Origin: Corallococcus macrosporus
GTDB taxonomy: Bacteria; Myxococcota; Myxococcia; Myxococcales; Myxococcaceae
Assembly: GCF_017302985.1 (NCBI RefSeq)
Contig: NZ_JAFIMU010000007.1
Coordinates: 1,550,001-1,614,000, forward strand
DNA: 64,000 nt
Reading direction: 5' to 3'
The notes below the pieces were generated by a model. That model did not search any database and was not told where the DNA came from. It was given only the letters and a program-made list of their open reading frames with translations. Both the position numbers and the translations under genes were made by a program. The first letter of the stretch is position 1; each line of letters begins with the position of its first letter. Positions 44,126 through 52,652 of this stretch are shown here, in pieces.

Positions 44126-47100
44126 TCACTTGTTGAGCGTGAAGCCGCAGGCCGCGTCGAGCGCCACCTTCGCCCCGGCGAGCGCCCCGAGCAGGCGTTC
44201 ATAGTGATGGCGCTCCGCGTCAACCTGGGCCTCCACCTCTTCCGGGGGCAGGCCCTGGTGGGAGAGGGAGAGGCGCAGGCGGTGGGCGGCGGCGTCGCGC
44301 TCCGCCTCGATGGCGGCCCGGGCCTTCTTCGCGGACCGGGCCAGCTCCGCCTCGGCGGCGGCCTGGGCCACGGGCAGCGCGGCGTCCACGAAGGCGCCGA
44401 AGCCGGGGAAGGCCTGGTGGACCTCATCCCCCTTCAGCGCCTTGCCGTCGGATTCCAGAGCCGCGAGTACGGAAGCGTCCGCCACGGGGCCCTGCGGGCC
44501 GTCCACCACGGCGACGGGCAGGAGGGTGCGCGCGAGGAAGCGCGCCAATTGGCGGCTGGGCACGCGGGCGCCGGGGGACGTGTCCTGGGGCTCCGGGAGC
44601 TGCACGTGGAAGAGCAGCTCCAGGCCGCGCACGGGCTTCTTCACCGAGCGCTTCTCGATGTGGCGGAAGCCGCTGCGGCCGTAGGGGCCGTCCTTGAGGA
44701 AGCCGAAGAGCGCCTCCACCAGCGGGTGGCCGGTGGCGAAGTACTCCAGCTCCTCCGCCTCCACGGCGGTGTCGCGCCAGAAGGTGCCCAGCACGGTGCG
44801 GTCCTGCATCACGTCGATGCCGGGCAGGCCCTCCACGTTGAGCGCGTGGCCGAACTGGAAGGCCACCTGGAAGGCCTCCACCTGTTCGTCGGTGTCCACG
44901 CCGATGCCCACGCGGCGCGCCAGCTCCGTGACGGTCTCCTCCAGGCGCTCGTCCAGGTCGCGCGCCACGCTCCACAGCCCGTCCTCCAGCGGCGGAGCCT
45001 CCTCGTCGGAGTCCTCGTCCGGAGGTTCCTCGCCCATGCGTTCCTGCGCGCGCGCCACCAGCCGGGCCACGGCGGGCTTGTCGAAGCTGCGCACGTCCAG
45101 CAGCGGGTCGTACGCGCGCTTCACCTGCTCACGCGCGGACTCCACGCGGGTCTTCAGCTCCGCGGCGTAGTCGACGCGCGCCTCGCGGGGCAGCAGGGCC
45201 AGGTCCGCGATGCGGTCCTCCACCTCCTCCAGCACCGCGTCCAGGCCGCCCACCGTCTCACCGAAGACGCCCACGGCGTCCGCCAGCAGCATCAGCACGT
45301 CCGACGCCAGCGTGCCCGCGGGGTCGAAGACGTGGATCTCCACCGGGTGCGTCTGGCCAATGCGGTCCAGGCGGCCGATGCGCTGCTCCACCGTGGAGGG
45401 GCTCCACGGCAGGTCGTAGTGGACCAGGTGGTGCGCGAACTGGAAGTTGCGGCCCTCGCCGCCCACCTCCGTGCAGAGCAGGACCTGGGGGCCCTCCGGG
45501 TCGCGGAAGCGCGCCACCTGCCGGTCGCGCTCCACGAGCGGCAGGTCGCCGTGGTAGCCCAGCGCCTCCACGCCCTCGCGCGACAGCTCCGACTGGAGCG
45601 ACTCCAGCGTGTCGCGGCTCTCCGTGAACACGAGCACCTTCGCGCGCGGCTCCGCCTTCCAGATGCCGCGCAGCACGCCCACGAACGCGATGAGCTTCGC
45701 GTCGCGGCCGGTCAGCTTGAGGTCCGCGCCCTTGAGCGCCGGGTTGGACTTCACCGCGCCCGTGAACGCCGCGGGGCTGGACTCCAGGCGGCGCAGCACG
45801 TTGGCCAGCGGCGCGCCGCGAAGCGTGCCCTTCGCCAGCGTGGCCAGGGCCGCATCGCGCGCCTTCAGCTCCTCCGGCGTGAGTTGCACCGGGTGCCGGT
45901 GGAGCCTGCGCGTGGAGAAGCCGCCCACCACCGCGCGCCGGTTGCGCACCAGCCGGTCCGACAGGCTGTACGTCTCCGCCAGGTGCGCAAGCAACGCCTC
46001 CTTGTCCTTCAGCGTCTGCAGCCGCGCGTCCTCCGGGAAGCGCTTCGCCAGCGAGGCCACGGCGGCCTTCGCGTCCTGGCCTTCCATCAACGCGCGCACC
46101 GCGGTGGACAGCTCCTCCTGGCGCTGGAGCCGCGCCTCGAAGCCCTTCACGGACGGCGCGGTCGCCGCGTCGATGAGGGTGAGCAGGCCGTGGTACTCCG
46201 CAGGGTCCAGCTGCATGGGCGTGGCGGTGAGCAGCAGCAGGCCCCACGAGTTCGCGGCCAGCCCCTTCGCGGCGGCGAAGGCCTTCTCGCCCTTGAGGTG
46301 GTGCGCCTCGTCGATGATGACCAGGTCCCAGAAGGCGTCCTCGGCCGAGACCTCCTCGCGGTGCTCGCGGGTGCGGCTGAGCAGCTCCAGGCTGGTCACC
46401 ACCAGCGGGAAGCGCTCCCACGGGGAGACGTCCGGCGCCTCCTTCAGCGACTGCTCGTAGCGGTCCGAGTCCATCAGCGTGAAGAGCTGGTTGAACTTGT
46501 GGAACAGCTCCACCAGCCACTGCACGGTGAGGTGGCTGGGCGCCACCACGAGGCACCGCCGCGCCAGGCCCACCAGCCGCAGCGCGCTGAACACCATGCC
46601 CGCTTCAATCGTCTTGCCCAGGCCCACTTCATCCGCCAGCACGAAGCGCGGGCGGCGCGCGGACAGCACTCGCTGCACCACGCCCACCTGGTGCGGCTTC
46701 ACCATCACCCGGCTGGCCAGGAGCGCGCCCAGCGCGTCACCGCGGCGCTCGTCGTCCAGCACCAGCGCCTGCTTGCGCAGCATGAACGCCTTCGCGTCCC
46801 CCACCCGCCCGTCGCGCAGCGTGGACAGCAGGTCGGAGCGCGGCGCCAGCGCGCGGACCTCCGACTCCGGCAGCTCGTCCTCCTCGCCCGTGTCCTCGAA
46901 GCGCACCACGTAGCGGCGCAGACCGCGCGCGCCCGGCTCCTCGCCCAGGATGGTGGCCTTGCGCCCCTTCGGCGTCTGGATGGGCTCGCCCCTGGGCAAC
47001 TGGTACGGCACCAGCGCGCCGCCGCGCGTGGACACCAGCACCGGCGCGTCCTCGCGGGACGGGAAGGCGATGAGGGCCTTGGCCCCCTGCTCCTGCAGCG

Positions 47101-47173
47101 ACACCAGATGCCCCACGCCCCATTCGGGCTGCGGGAGGTAGCGGACCTTCAGACCTTCGACGAGAGACGCCAT
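44126..47173 (-). CDS. RapA-like SNF2 family ATPase
   Basis: 1015 residues from ATG 47173; this start sets a Tudor-like N-terminal segment (EWGVGHLVSLQEQGAKALIA) as in RapA/HepA. The helicase core is complete: Walker A LADEVGLGKTIEAGM, the DEAH motif IIDEAHHLKG, TATP (LLLLTATPMQ), and in the second half LVFTESRDT, LLCTEVGGEGRNFQFAHHLV and the QRIGRLDRIGQ motif VI. RapA recycles stalled RNA polymerase, and SNF2 relatives move along DNA. The last 170 residues are helical, with a coiled segment (AEAELARSAKKARAAIEAER). Function is inferred from family. Confidence 0.9.
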   Translation of the reverse strand: MASLVEGLKVRYLPQPEWGVGHLVSLQEQGAKALIAFPSREDAPVLVSTRGGALVPYQLPRGEPIQTPKGRKATILGEEPGARGLRRYVVRFEDTGEEDELPESEVRALAPRSDLLSTLRDGRVGDAKAFMLRKQALVLDDERRGDALGALLASRVMVKPHQVGVVQRVLSARRPRFVLADEVGLGKTIEAGMVFSALRLVGLARRCLVVAPSHLTVQWLVELFHKFNQLFTLMDSDRYEQSLKEAPDVSPWERFPLVVTSLELLSRTREHREEVSAEDAFWDLVIIDEAHHLKGEKAFAAAKGLAANSWGLLLLTATPMQLDPAEYHGLLTLIDAATAPSVKGFEARLQRQEELSTAVRALMEGQDAKAAVASLAKRFPEDARLQTLKDKEALLAHLAETYSLSDRLVRNRRAVVGGFSTRRLHRHPVQLTPEELKARDAALATLAKGTLRGAPLANVLRRLESSPAAFTGAVKSNPALKGADLKLTGRDAKLIAFVGVLRGIWKAEPRAKVLVFTESRDTLESLQSELSREGVEALGYHGDLPLVERDRQVARFRDPEGPQVLLCTEVGGEGRNFQFAHHLVHYDLPWSPSTVEQRIGRLDRIGQTHPVEIHVFDPAGTLASDVLMLLADAVGVFGETVGGLDAVLEEVEDRIADLALLPREARVDYAAELKTRVESAREQVKRAYDPLLDVRSFDKPAVARLVARAQERMGEEPPDEDSDEEAPPLEDGLWSVARDLDERLEETVTELARRVGIGVDTDEQVEAFQVAFQFGHALNVEGLPGIDVMQDRTVLGTFWRDTAVEAEELEYFATGHPLVEALFGFLKDGPYGRSGFRHIEKRSVKKPVRGLELLFHVQLPEPQDTSPGARVPSRQLARFLARTLLPVAVVDGPQGPVADASVLAALESDGKALKGDEVHQAFPGFGAFVDAALPVAQAAAEAELARSAKKARAAIEAERDAAAHRLRLSLSHQGLPPEEVEAQVDAERHHYERLLGALAGAKVALDAACGFTLNK

Positions 47174-47329
47174 ATGCGTGCAACACCCGATGCGAGGAGG
47201 GGGGCGCTCCATAACGTCCCGGCGCCCCGAAGGCCATTTCGCGAGCACCTCCCCGCCCCACCCGCGGACGGCCTGCCACGTCCTGCCCGCCCGGGACTTG
47301 CCTTCCTGCCAGGTAGGCTCCATGATTCC

Positions 47330-47359
47330 ATGACAAACAGGTAAAAACCGGGTTATAGG
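47330..47359 (+). promoter_or_regulatory. Probable promoter of the PAS-GAF histidine kinase gene
   Basis: ATGACA (47330-47335), 18-base spacer, TATAGG (47354-47359), about 95 bases before ATG 47461. This is the AT-rich part of the 287-base divergent region 47174-47460; the rest shows nothing I can name. Confidence 0.4.
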
Positions 47360-47460
47360 ATACCCTGCCCGGCAGTGCGATGTCGCTCACCCCACCTTTT
47401 CGGTGATGTTGAGGGTCCTTCTGCACAGAAGCGCTCGGTGCCGTCGGGGGGGAGTGCCAC

Positions 47461-49317
47461 ATGTTGCGACGTTGGACCTTCGCGCAGAGGGTAGGTGCGG
47501 GTCTGTCCGCGTGCCTTCTGGCCGGACTCATCCTGCTCGCCACCCTGGTGTCCGCGACCCACACGCTGGCCGTGGACGATGGGGCCTTCCTCCATCACGT
47601 CTCCGACATCCTCGTCGGCCTGCTGGGCCTGGGCGCCCTCATCGCGCTGGTGATGGTGCTGCGCAACGCGCTGGGCCCCATGCACGAGGAGGCCCTGCGG
47701 AGTGAACAGCGGTTGCACCTGTTCATGGATGGCGTGAGCGACTACGCGCTGTGCTTCCTGGAGCCGGACGGCAAGGTGTCCTGCTGGAGCACGGGCGCGG
47801 AGCGGCTCACCGGCTGGACGTCCTCCGACATCGTGGGCCAGCGCGCGGAGGTGCTGCACGTGCCGGACGCGGTGACGCACGGCCTGCCCGCGTCCCACCG
47901 CGAGCGGGCCGCGCGCGAGCGGCGCCTGCAGTCGGAGGGCTGGCGGCTGCGCAAGGACGGCTCGCGCTTCTGGGCGGAGACGCTGCTCACCGCGCTGTAC
48001 GCGGAGGGCGGCACGCTGCAGGGCTACGCGGAGGTGACGCGCGACATCACCGAGCGCAAGCGCACCGAGCGCATGCAGGCGCTGCTCGCCGAAGCGGGCC
48101 GCGTGCTCCAGCCCCAGGCCGGCGCCAAGGAGCTGGGCGCGGCGCTCACCCGCCTGTGCGTGCCGGAGATCGCGGACGCGTGCGTGCTCTACCTCCCGGA
48201 CGGCAGCGGCGACGTGCGCCCCGGTGCGGTGACGTGCGCGGACGCGGCCACCCAGACGCGGCTGTGGGAGCCCCTGATGCGCCGGCCGTCGCTGGATGAG
48301 CCCGGCCCCGCGCGCGTCGTCCACACCGGCCGCGCCGAGCGCTTCGCGGAAGTGGATCCGGACCGGCTGCCCCCTTCCGTCAGCGACAGCGCCTCCGCGG
48401 AGCTGTGGCGCGCGCTGGGCGTGCGCTCCGCGCTGAGCGTGCCGCTCGTCGTGGACAACCGCGTGCTGGGCGCGCTGTGCCTGCTGTCCACGCGGCCGCA
48501 CCGCCACTACGGCGCGGTGGACCAGGCCTTCCTGGAGGAGCTGTCCGCGCGCGCCGCGCTGGCGCTGGACAACGCCCGCCTGATGGCCGCGACGCAGAAC
48601 GCGCTGGAGCTCATTGGCGTGGCGGCGCATGACCTGGGCACCCCGCTGAGCTCGCTGCAGCTGCGCCTGCGCCGCGTGCGCCTGCAGTGCGCGCCCGCCC
48701 ACACGGACGACACGCGCCTGCGCGAGGGGCTGCTCCTGGCCGAGGAGGAGACGAAGCGGCTGGGGCGGCTGGTGCACAACCTGCTGGACCTGTCGCGCCT
48801 GTCCGGCGGCCGGTTGGTGCTGGAGGCCCAGCCCATGGACCTGGCGGAGCTGGCGCACGAGGTGGCCTCCCGCCACGAGGACCAGGCCGCCGCCGCCGGC
48901 TGCGCCCTCACCGTCCACGCCCCCAGCGGCGCCCGCGGCCGCTGGGACCGCCAGCGCCTGGACCGCGTCCTCACCAACCTGGTTTCCAACGCCCTCAAGT
49001 TCGGCCGCGGGCAGCCGGTGGAGGTGCATGTGGATGTGGACGAAGACGCACACCGCATCCGGATGTCGGTGCGGGACCACGGCGCCGGCATCCCACAGGA
49101 AGCCCAGCAGCGCCTGTTCACCCGCTTCGAGCGGGTCACAACGGACAGCCGTGCGCCGGGCTTCGGACTGGGCCTCTACATCGTCCGGCAGCTCGTGGAG
49201 GCCCACGGCGGCACCATCCGCGTCCACTCGAGGCTGGGAGAGGGCGCGGAGTTCACGGTCGAACTCCCTTTCACCCCGGAAACCCCGGCAGAAGTCGTTT
49301 CCTCGATTCGCGCATGA
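47461..49317 (+). CDS. Membrane histidine kinase with PAS and GAF domains
   Basis: 618 residues. Two membrane helices (about 14-35 and 45-68), then PAS (about 80-205; DGVSDYALCFLEPDGKVSCW, RDITERKR end), GAF (about 215-380; ALTRLCVPEIADACVLYLPD, LSVPLVVDNRVLGALCLLST), HisKA with the phospho-His in VAAHDLGTPLSSLQ, and HATPase_c with N box LTNLVSNALKFG, G1 DHGAGIP and G2 FGLGLYIVRQ. No receiver follows, so its partner regulator is elsewhere. GGGGGGAG precedes the ATG. Confidence 0.95.
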   Translation: MLRRWTFAQRVGAGLSACLLAGLILLATLVSATHTLAVDDGAFLHHVSDILVGLLGLGALIALVMVLRNALGPMHEEALRSEQRLHLFMDGVSDYALCFLEPDGKVSCWSTGAERLTGWTSSDIVGQRAEVLHVPDAVTHGLPASHRERAARERRLQSEGWRLRKDGSRFWAETLLTALYAEGGTLQGYAEVTRDITERKRTERMQALLAEAGRVLQPQAGAKELGAALTRLCVPEIADACVLYLPDGSGDVRPGAVTCADAATQTRLWEPLMRRPSLDEPGPARVVHTGRAERFAEVDPDRLPPSVSDSASAELWRALGVRSALSVPLVVDNRVLGALCLLSTRPHRHYGAVDQAFLEELSARAALALDNARLMAATQNALELIGVAAHDLGTPLSSLQLRLRRVRLQCAPAHTDDTRLREGLLLAEEETKRLGRLVHNLLDLSRLSGGRLVLEAQPMDLAELAHEVASRHEDQAAAAGCALTVHAPSGARGRWDRQRLDRVLTNLVSNALKFGRGQPVEVHVDVDEDAHRIRMSVRDHGAGIPQEAQQRLFTRFERVTTDSRAPGFGLGLYIVRQLVEAHGGTIRVHSRLGEGAEFTVELPFTPETPAEVVSSIRA

Positions 49318-49381
49318 CCCTCCCGGGTGGGTTGCGCCCCAGCACCCCTTCCCATCCAGTCATAAACATTCGGGATTCGCC

Positions 49382-49403
49382 TCTGAGTAGAATTATTCTC
49401 AGA
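49382..49403. other. Palindromic hairpin after the kinase gene
   Basis: TCTGAG (49382-49387) and CTCAGA (49398-49403) pair perfectly, and the ten bases between are partly symmetric. It stands in an unusually AT-rich patch of the 268-base space 49318-49585 and is just upstream of the next promoter, so it could be terminator or operator. Confidence 0.4.
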
Positions 49404-49405
49404 AG

Positions 49406-49435
49406 TTGAACCCGTCTGTTGATTGTGGATATTCT
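49406..49435 (+). promoter_or_regulatory. Probable promoter of the multihaem lipoprotein gene
   Basis: TTGAAC (49406-49411), 18-base spacer, TATTCT (49430-49435), about 150 bases before ATG 49586. A palindrome lies immediately upstream. Confidence 0.4.
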
Positions 49436-49585
49436 CCGTGCGGCTAGAACCGCTCGTTTCCGGCAAAAGCCGGGTTTGAGCGCGACCCTCCGCCAGCGTC
49501 CCCCCGACGCAAGGGCACCCGGGTCCACTGGCCGCGACGCTGCTCCGGCAGCCGTCCGCACATACGCGTTCGGAGGAGTCCCCTC

Positions 49586-51454
49586 ATGGGTGGAGCAGAC
49601 ACGATTCAGCAGCGGTCTACGCGCACGTCCCCCCGCCTGTTCACGGCGGCGGGCCGCGCGAGCCTGCTGGCCACGCTGGCCAGCCTGACGGTGGCGTGCG
49701 GCGGTCCGGAGACCCTGGACGGGGCGTCCTCCACGGACCTGGCGCAGCCGGAGCTGGTGGCGCAGGACCAGGCGCTCTCCGACAACGCGTCCCTCAAGGG
49801 TGGCAACAGCGCCTCCGCTCCCGTGGGCCTGGCCCTGGAGGTGGACAACGGCGAGGGCGTGCCCCTGAAGGTGAAGGCCGGGCAGAGCTTCTTCGTGAAC
49901 CAGATCGACCTGCGCGCCTCCATCTTCGCCACGAAGGACGAGGGCGTGGACGGCCTGCGCCAGAACAGCGACTTCCTGGCCATCGGGTGGGGCGGTGTGC
50001 GCCTGGCGGACCAGGAGTTCGTGGGCCTGTCGAACCCGGACGGCACCTTCACCCGCCGCCGCTTCTACCGTGACGCCGCGTGGATGAAGGCGACCAGCCT
50101 CTTCACGGTGGAGCCGGTGGACGCCCACGGCCGGCTGACGGGCGCGCCGGTGCTGCTGAACATCGGCAGCGACGACACCCGCCGCACGGAGCGTGACGAC
50201 TTCTTCATCCGCCGCATGCGCGCCATCCAGTGGACGCGCGACTGCCGCTCGCTCACGGACTGCTCGGGCGCCCAGGCGTACGAGGAAGAGGCCCTGGTGG
50301 AGCTGCGCAACGCGTACGACCACGCGAAGAAGCAGACGCTCACCTTCACCTCCCGCACGGTGGGTCTGCGCCTGCGCTGGAGCCTGCGCCCGTTCGCCCC
50401 GTACTACATCCCTGTCACGCAGGTTTCCAAGCCGGAGTACGCCTACGGGTTCGGCATCGACATCAAGCCCCTGACGGCGCCCCGCAAGGACGGCACGTAC
50501 GCCCCCGGGTCGGACGTCACCTTCCAGATGACCCTGAAGGACGGCAAGGGCAAGCGCCTGCACCCGGCCGGGAGCCTCCCAACCTACAATGAGGTCGCAC
50601 CTCCGGGCGCCCCCGGCAATCCGGCGGGGATCCAGTACTATCAGGCCTTCTTCAACCCCACGACGACCTACTACCGCCGCAAGCACCAGGAACGGATGAT
50701 GATGACGCAGCTCATCGGGCCGGCGCAGGACATCCAGCCCATCCGGAGCATCGTCGACCTGGAGGCCTTCCTGGATGACTCGCAGGACGTGCAGACCATC
50801 GCCACCCCGGAGCGCGACGGCGTCTATGCGCAGTTCATGACCTTCCCCCCGTCGAACAAGCTCTTCGGCGGCGCCTTCTTCCCCAACGAGGGCCGCTGGG
50901 ACGCGCCCGTGAGCGACACCTGGACCTACCGCCTGCCCGCGAACGCGAAGCCCGGCACCTACCTGGTGACCGCCAAGGCGCGCCGCGTGTACCTGGGCGA
51001 GGACCGGCCGGCGTCGCGCACCATCGAAATCCAGGTGGGGACCCAGACGCACACGGAGGCGGTGCTGACCACCGGCCCCTGCAACACCTGCCACAGCAAG
51101 GGCGGCGAGCTGAGCGAAGTGCTGCATGCGAACGACAACCGCGCCGCGTGCGCGTCGTGCCATGCTCCGCTGGGCTTCGAACTGGAAGGTCCCATCTTCG
51201 TGCGCACGCACTTCATCCACTCGCGCTCCAACCGCTTCGACGCGCCCCTGGAGAAGTGCTCCTCCTGCCACCTGAAGCAGGAGACCACGCAGCGCACCAG
51301 CAAGGCCGCCTGCCTGTCGTGCCACAAGAGCTACCCTGAGAGCCACGTGGCGAAGTTCGGTCCCGTCGAGAGCATGTACGTCGGCGGCGGCCGCGAGTCG
51401 TTCCAGCAGTGCACCGGCAGTTGTCACAAGACACACCCCGGCGCCGGCTTCTAG
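49586..51454 (+). CDS. Multihaem cytochrome c-type lipoprotein
   Basis: 622 residues with GGAGGAG upstream of the ATG. Signal peptide with lipobox TVAC (Cys about 38). A long beta-rich domain (about 65-480) has an IQWTRDCRSLTDC Cys pair and a VTAKARRVYLGE end. The last 130 residues carry haem-binding motifs CNTCH, CASCH, CSSCH and CLSCH plus a CTGSCH with three residues between the cysteines. Further His residues (HFIHSR, ESHVAKF) could be sixth ligands. Outer-face or extracellular electron transfer is the likely role; the long front domain is unassigned. Confidence 0.85.
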   Translation: MGGADTIQQRSTRTSPRLFTAAGRASLLATLASLTVACGGPETLDGASSTDLAQPELVAQDQALSDNASLKGGNSASAPVGLALEVDNGEGVPLKVKAGQSFFVNQIDLRASIFATKDEGVDGLRQNSDFLAIGWGGVRLADQEFVGLSNPDGTFTRRRFYRDAAWMKATSLFTVEPVDAHGRLTGAPVLLNIGSDDTRRTERDDFFIRRMRAIQWTRDCRSLTDCSGAQAYEEEALVELRNAYDHAKKQTLTFTSRTVGLRLRWSLRPFAPYYIPVTQVSKPEYAYGFGIDIKPLTAPRKDGTYAPGSDVTFQMTLKDGKGKRLHPAGSLPTYNEVAPPGAPGNPAGIQYYQAFFNPTTTYYRRKHQERMMMTQLIGPAQDIQPIRSIVDLEAFLDDSQDVQTIATPERDGVYAQFMTFPPSNKLFGGAFFPNEGRWDAPVSDTWTYRLPANAKPGTYLVTAKARRVYLGEDRPASRTIEIQVGTQTHTEAVLTTGPCNTCHSKGGELSEVLHANDNRAACASCHAPLGFELEGPIFVRTHFIHSRSNRFDAPLEKCSSCHLKQETTQRTSKAACLSCHKSYPESHVAKFGPVESMYVGGGRESFQQCTGSCHKTHPGAGF

Positions 51455-51481
51455 CCGCCGCCGGTTCGCACGGAGGTCCTC

Positions 51482-52642
51482 ATGGCGCACGTGAAGATGC
51501 AGACGGCTCGTTCCACCCTCACGGATCCGGTCGCCGTCGCCGAGGACCTCCTGCGCCAGTTACACGGCCCCCCGCCGAAGCTGGTGACGCTGTTCGCGTC
51601 CCGTCAGAGGGATCAGCGCGCGCTCAACCGCGCGGTGCGCGAGCGGCTGCCGAAGGACACCCGGCTGGTGGGCGCCACCACCGCCGGGGAGCTGGACAAC
51701 AACGGCATCCACGAGAACAGCGTGGTGCTGGGCGCGCTCTCCGGTGACTTCGAGGTGGGCCTGGGCCTGGGAAGCGGCCTCACCGGGGACGCCATCGCCG
51801 CGGGCGCGCAGGCCATCAAGCGCGCGTGCGAGGAGCTGGGCGTGCGCCAGCAGGACCTGGACGCGCGCCGGTACGTGGGCCTCGTGATTGACGACGGCTT
51901 CCGTTACAAGAAGGAAGAGCTGCTGCTGGGCATCCTGGAGAAGAACCAGACCCTGGTGCTCGTGGGCGGCGGCGCCAGCGATTCGGAGACGGACCCCGCG
52001 CGCCAGTCCGCCCTCATCCACGTGGATGGTGAAGTGGCCGGTGACGGCGTGCTGGTGGCGCTGTTCAAGACGAACGCCCCCTGGGCCGCGCTGCGCTCGC
52101 ACTGGTACGTGCCCACCGGCGAGCGGCTCACCATCACCAAGGTGGATGAGACGCACACGCGCGCGCTCGAAATCGACGGGCAGCCCGCGGCCAAGCGCTA
52201 CGCGGAGATTCTGGGCGTGGCGCCGGCGGACCTGGAGTTCGGGCGGCCGGGCGGCTTCGCGCTGCGCCCCACCGCGCTCAAGGTGGGCCGCGAGTACTTC
52301 ATCCGCGCCGCGTGGCGGCCCCTGGACGACGGCTCCATCCTGTTCGCCAACCTCCTGGAGGAGGGCAGCGAGCTGGACCTGATGAAGGCCGGTGACCTGG
52401 CGGGCATGACGCGGGACTTCTTCCAGGAGGAGCTGCCCAGGCGGGTTCAGAACCCCCAGGCCGCCCTCCTGTTCCACTGCAGCGGACGGCTATGGTACGC
52501 GCAGGCCCAGGGCATGGTGCCGAAGCTCTCCGAGGCCATGAAGCTCGCGCCGTCCGCGGCGGGAATGAACGTGCAGTTCGAGATCTACTCGGGGTTCCAC
52601 ATCAACACCACGCTGACCGTGCTCGCGTTCGGTTCCAACTAA
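51482..52642 (+). CDS. FIST-domain signal sensor protein
   Basis: 386 residues. The FIST N segment has LVTLFASRQRDQRALNRAVR, LVGATTAGELDNNGIHENSV and LVGGGASDSETDP; the FIST C segment has RYAEILGVAPADLEFGRPGG, AAWRPLDDGSILFANLLEEG, and ends ALLFHCSGRLWYAQ..FEIYSG. FIST proteins are predicted sensors of small ligands such as amino acids and usually sit beside histidine kinases or cyclic-nucleotide enzymes. Here it lies 10 bases before a hybrid kinase, so the pair is probably one signalling unit. Confidence 0.93.
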   Translation: MAHVKMQTARSTLTDPVAVAEDLLRQLHGPPPKLVTLFASRQRDQRALNRAVRERLPKDTRLVGATTAGELDNNGIHENSVVLGALSGDFEVGLGLGSGLTGDAIAAGAQAIKRACEELGVRQQDLDARRYVGLVIDDGFRYKKEELLLGILEKNQTLVLVGGGASDSETDPARQSALIHVDGEVAGDGVLVALFKTNAPWAALRSHWYVPTGERLTITKVDETHTRALEIDGQPAAKRYAEILGVAPADLEFGRPGGFALRPTALKVGREYFIRAAWRPLDDGSILFANLLEEGSELDLMKAGDLAGMTRDFFQEELPRRVQNPQAALLFHCSGRLWYAQAQGMVPKLSEAMKLAPSAAGMNVQFEIYSGFHINTTLTVLAFGSN

Positions 52643-52652
52643 GTCCCAGACC

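Noticed and set aside
43235..47344. A 1369-residue plus-strand frame
   Set aside because: It is antisense to the TadE-like and SNF2 genes, which have clear motifs; it is Arg/His/Leu-rich as antisense of GC-rich genes is.
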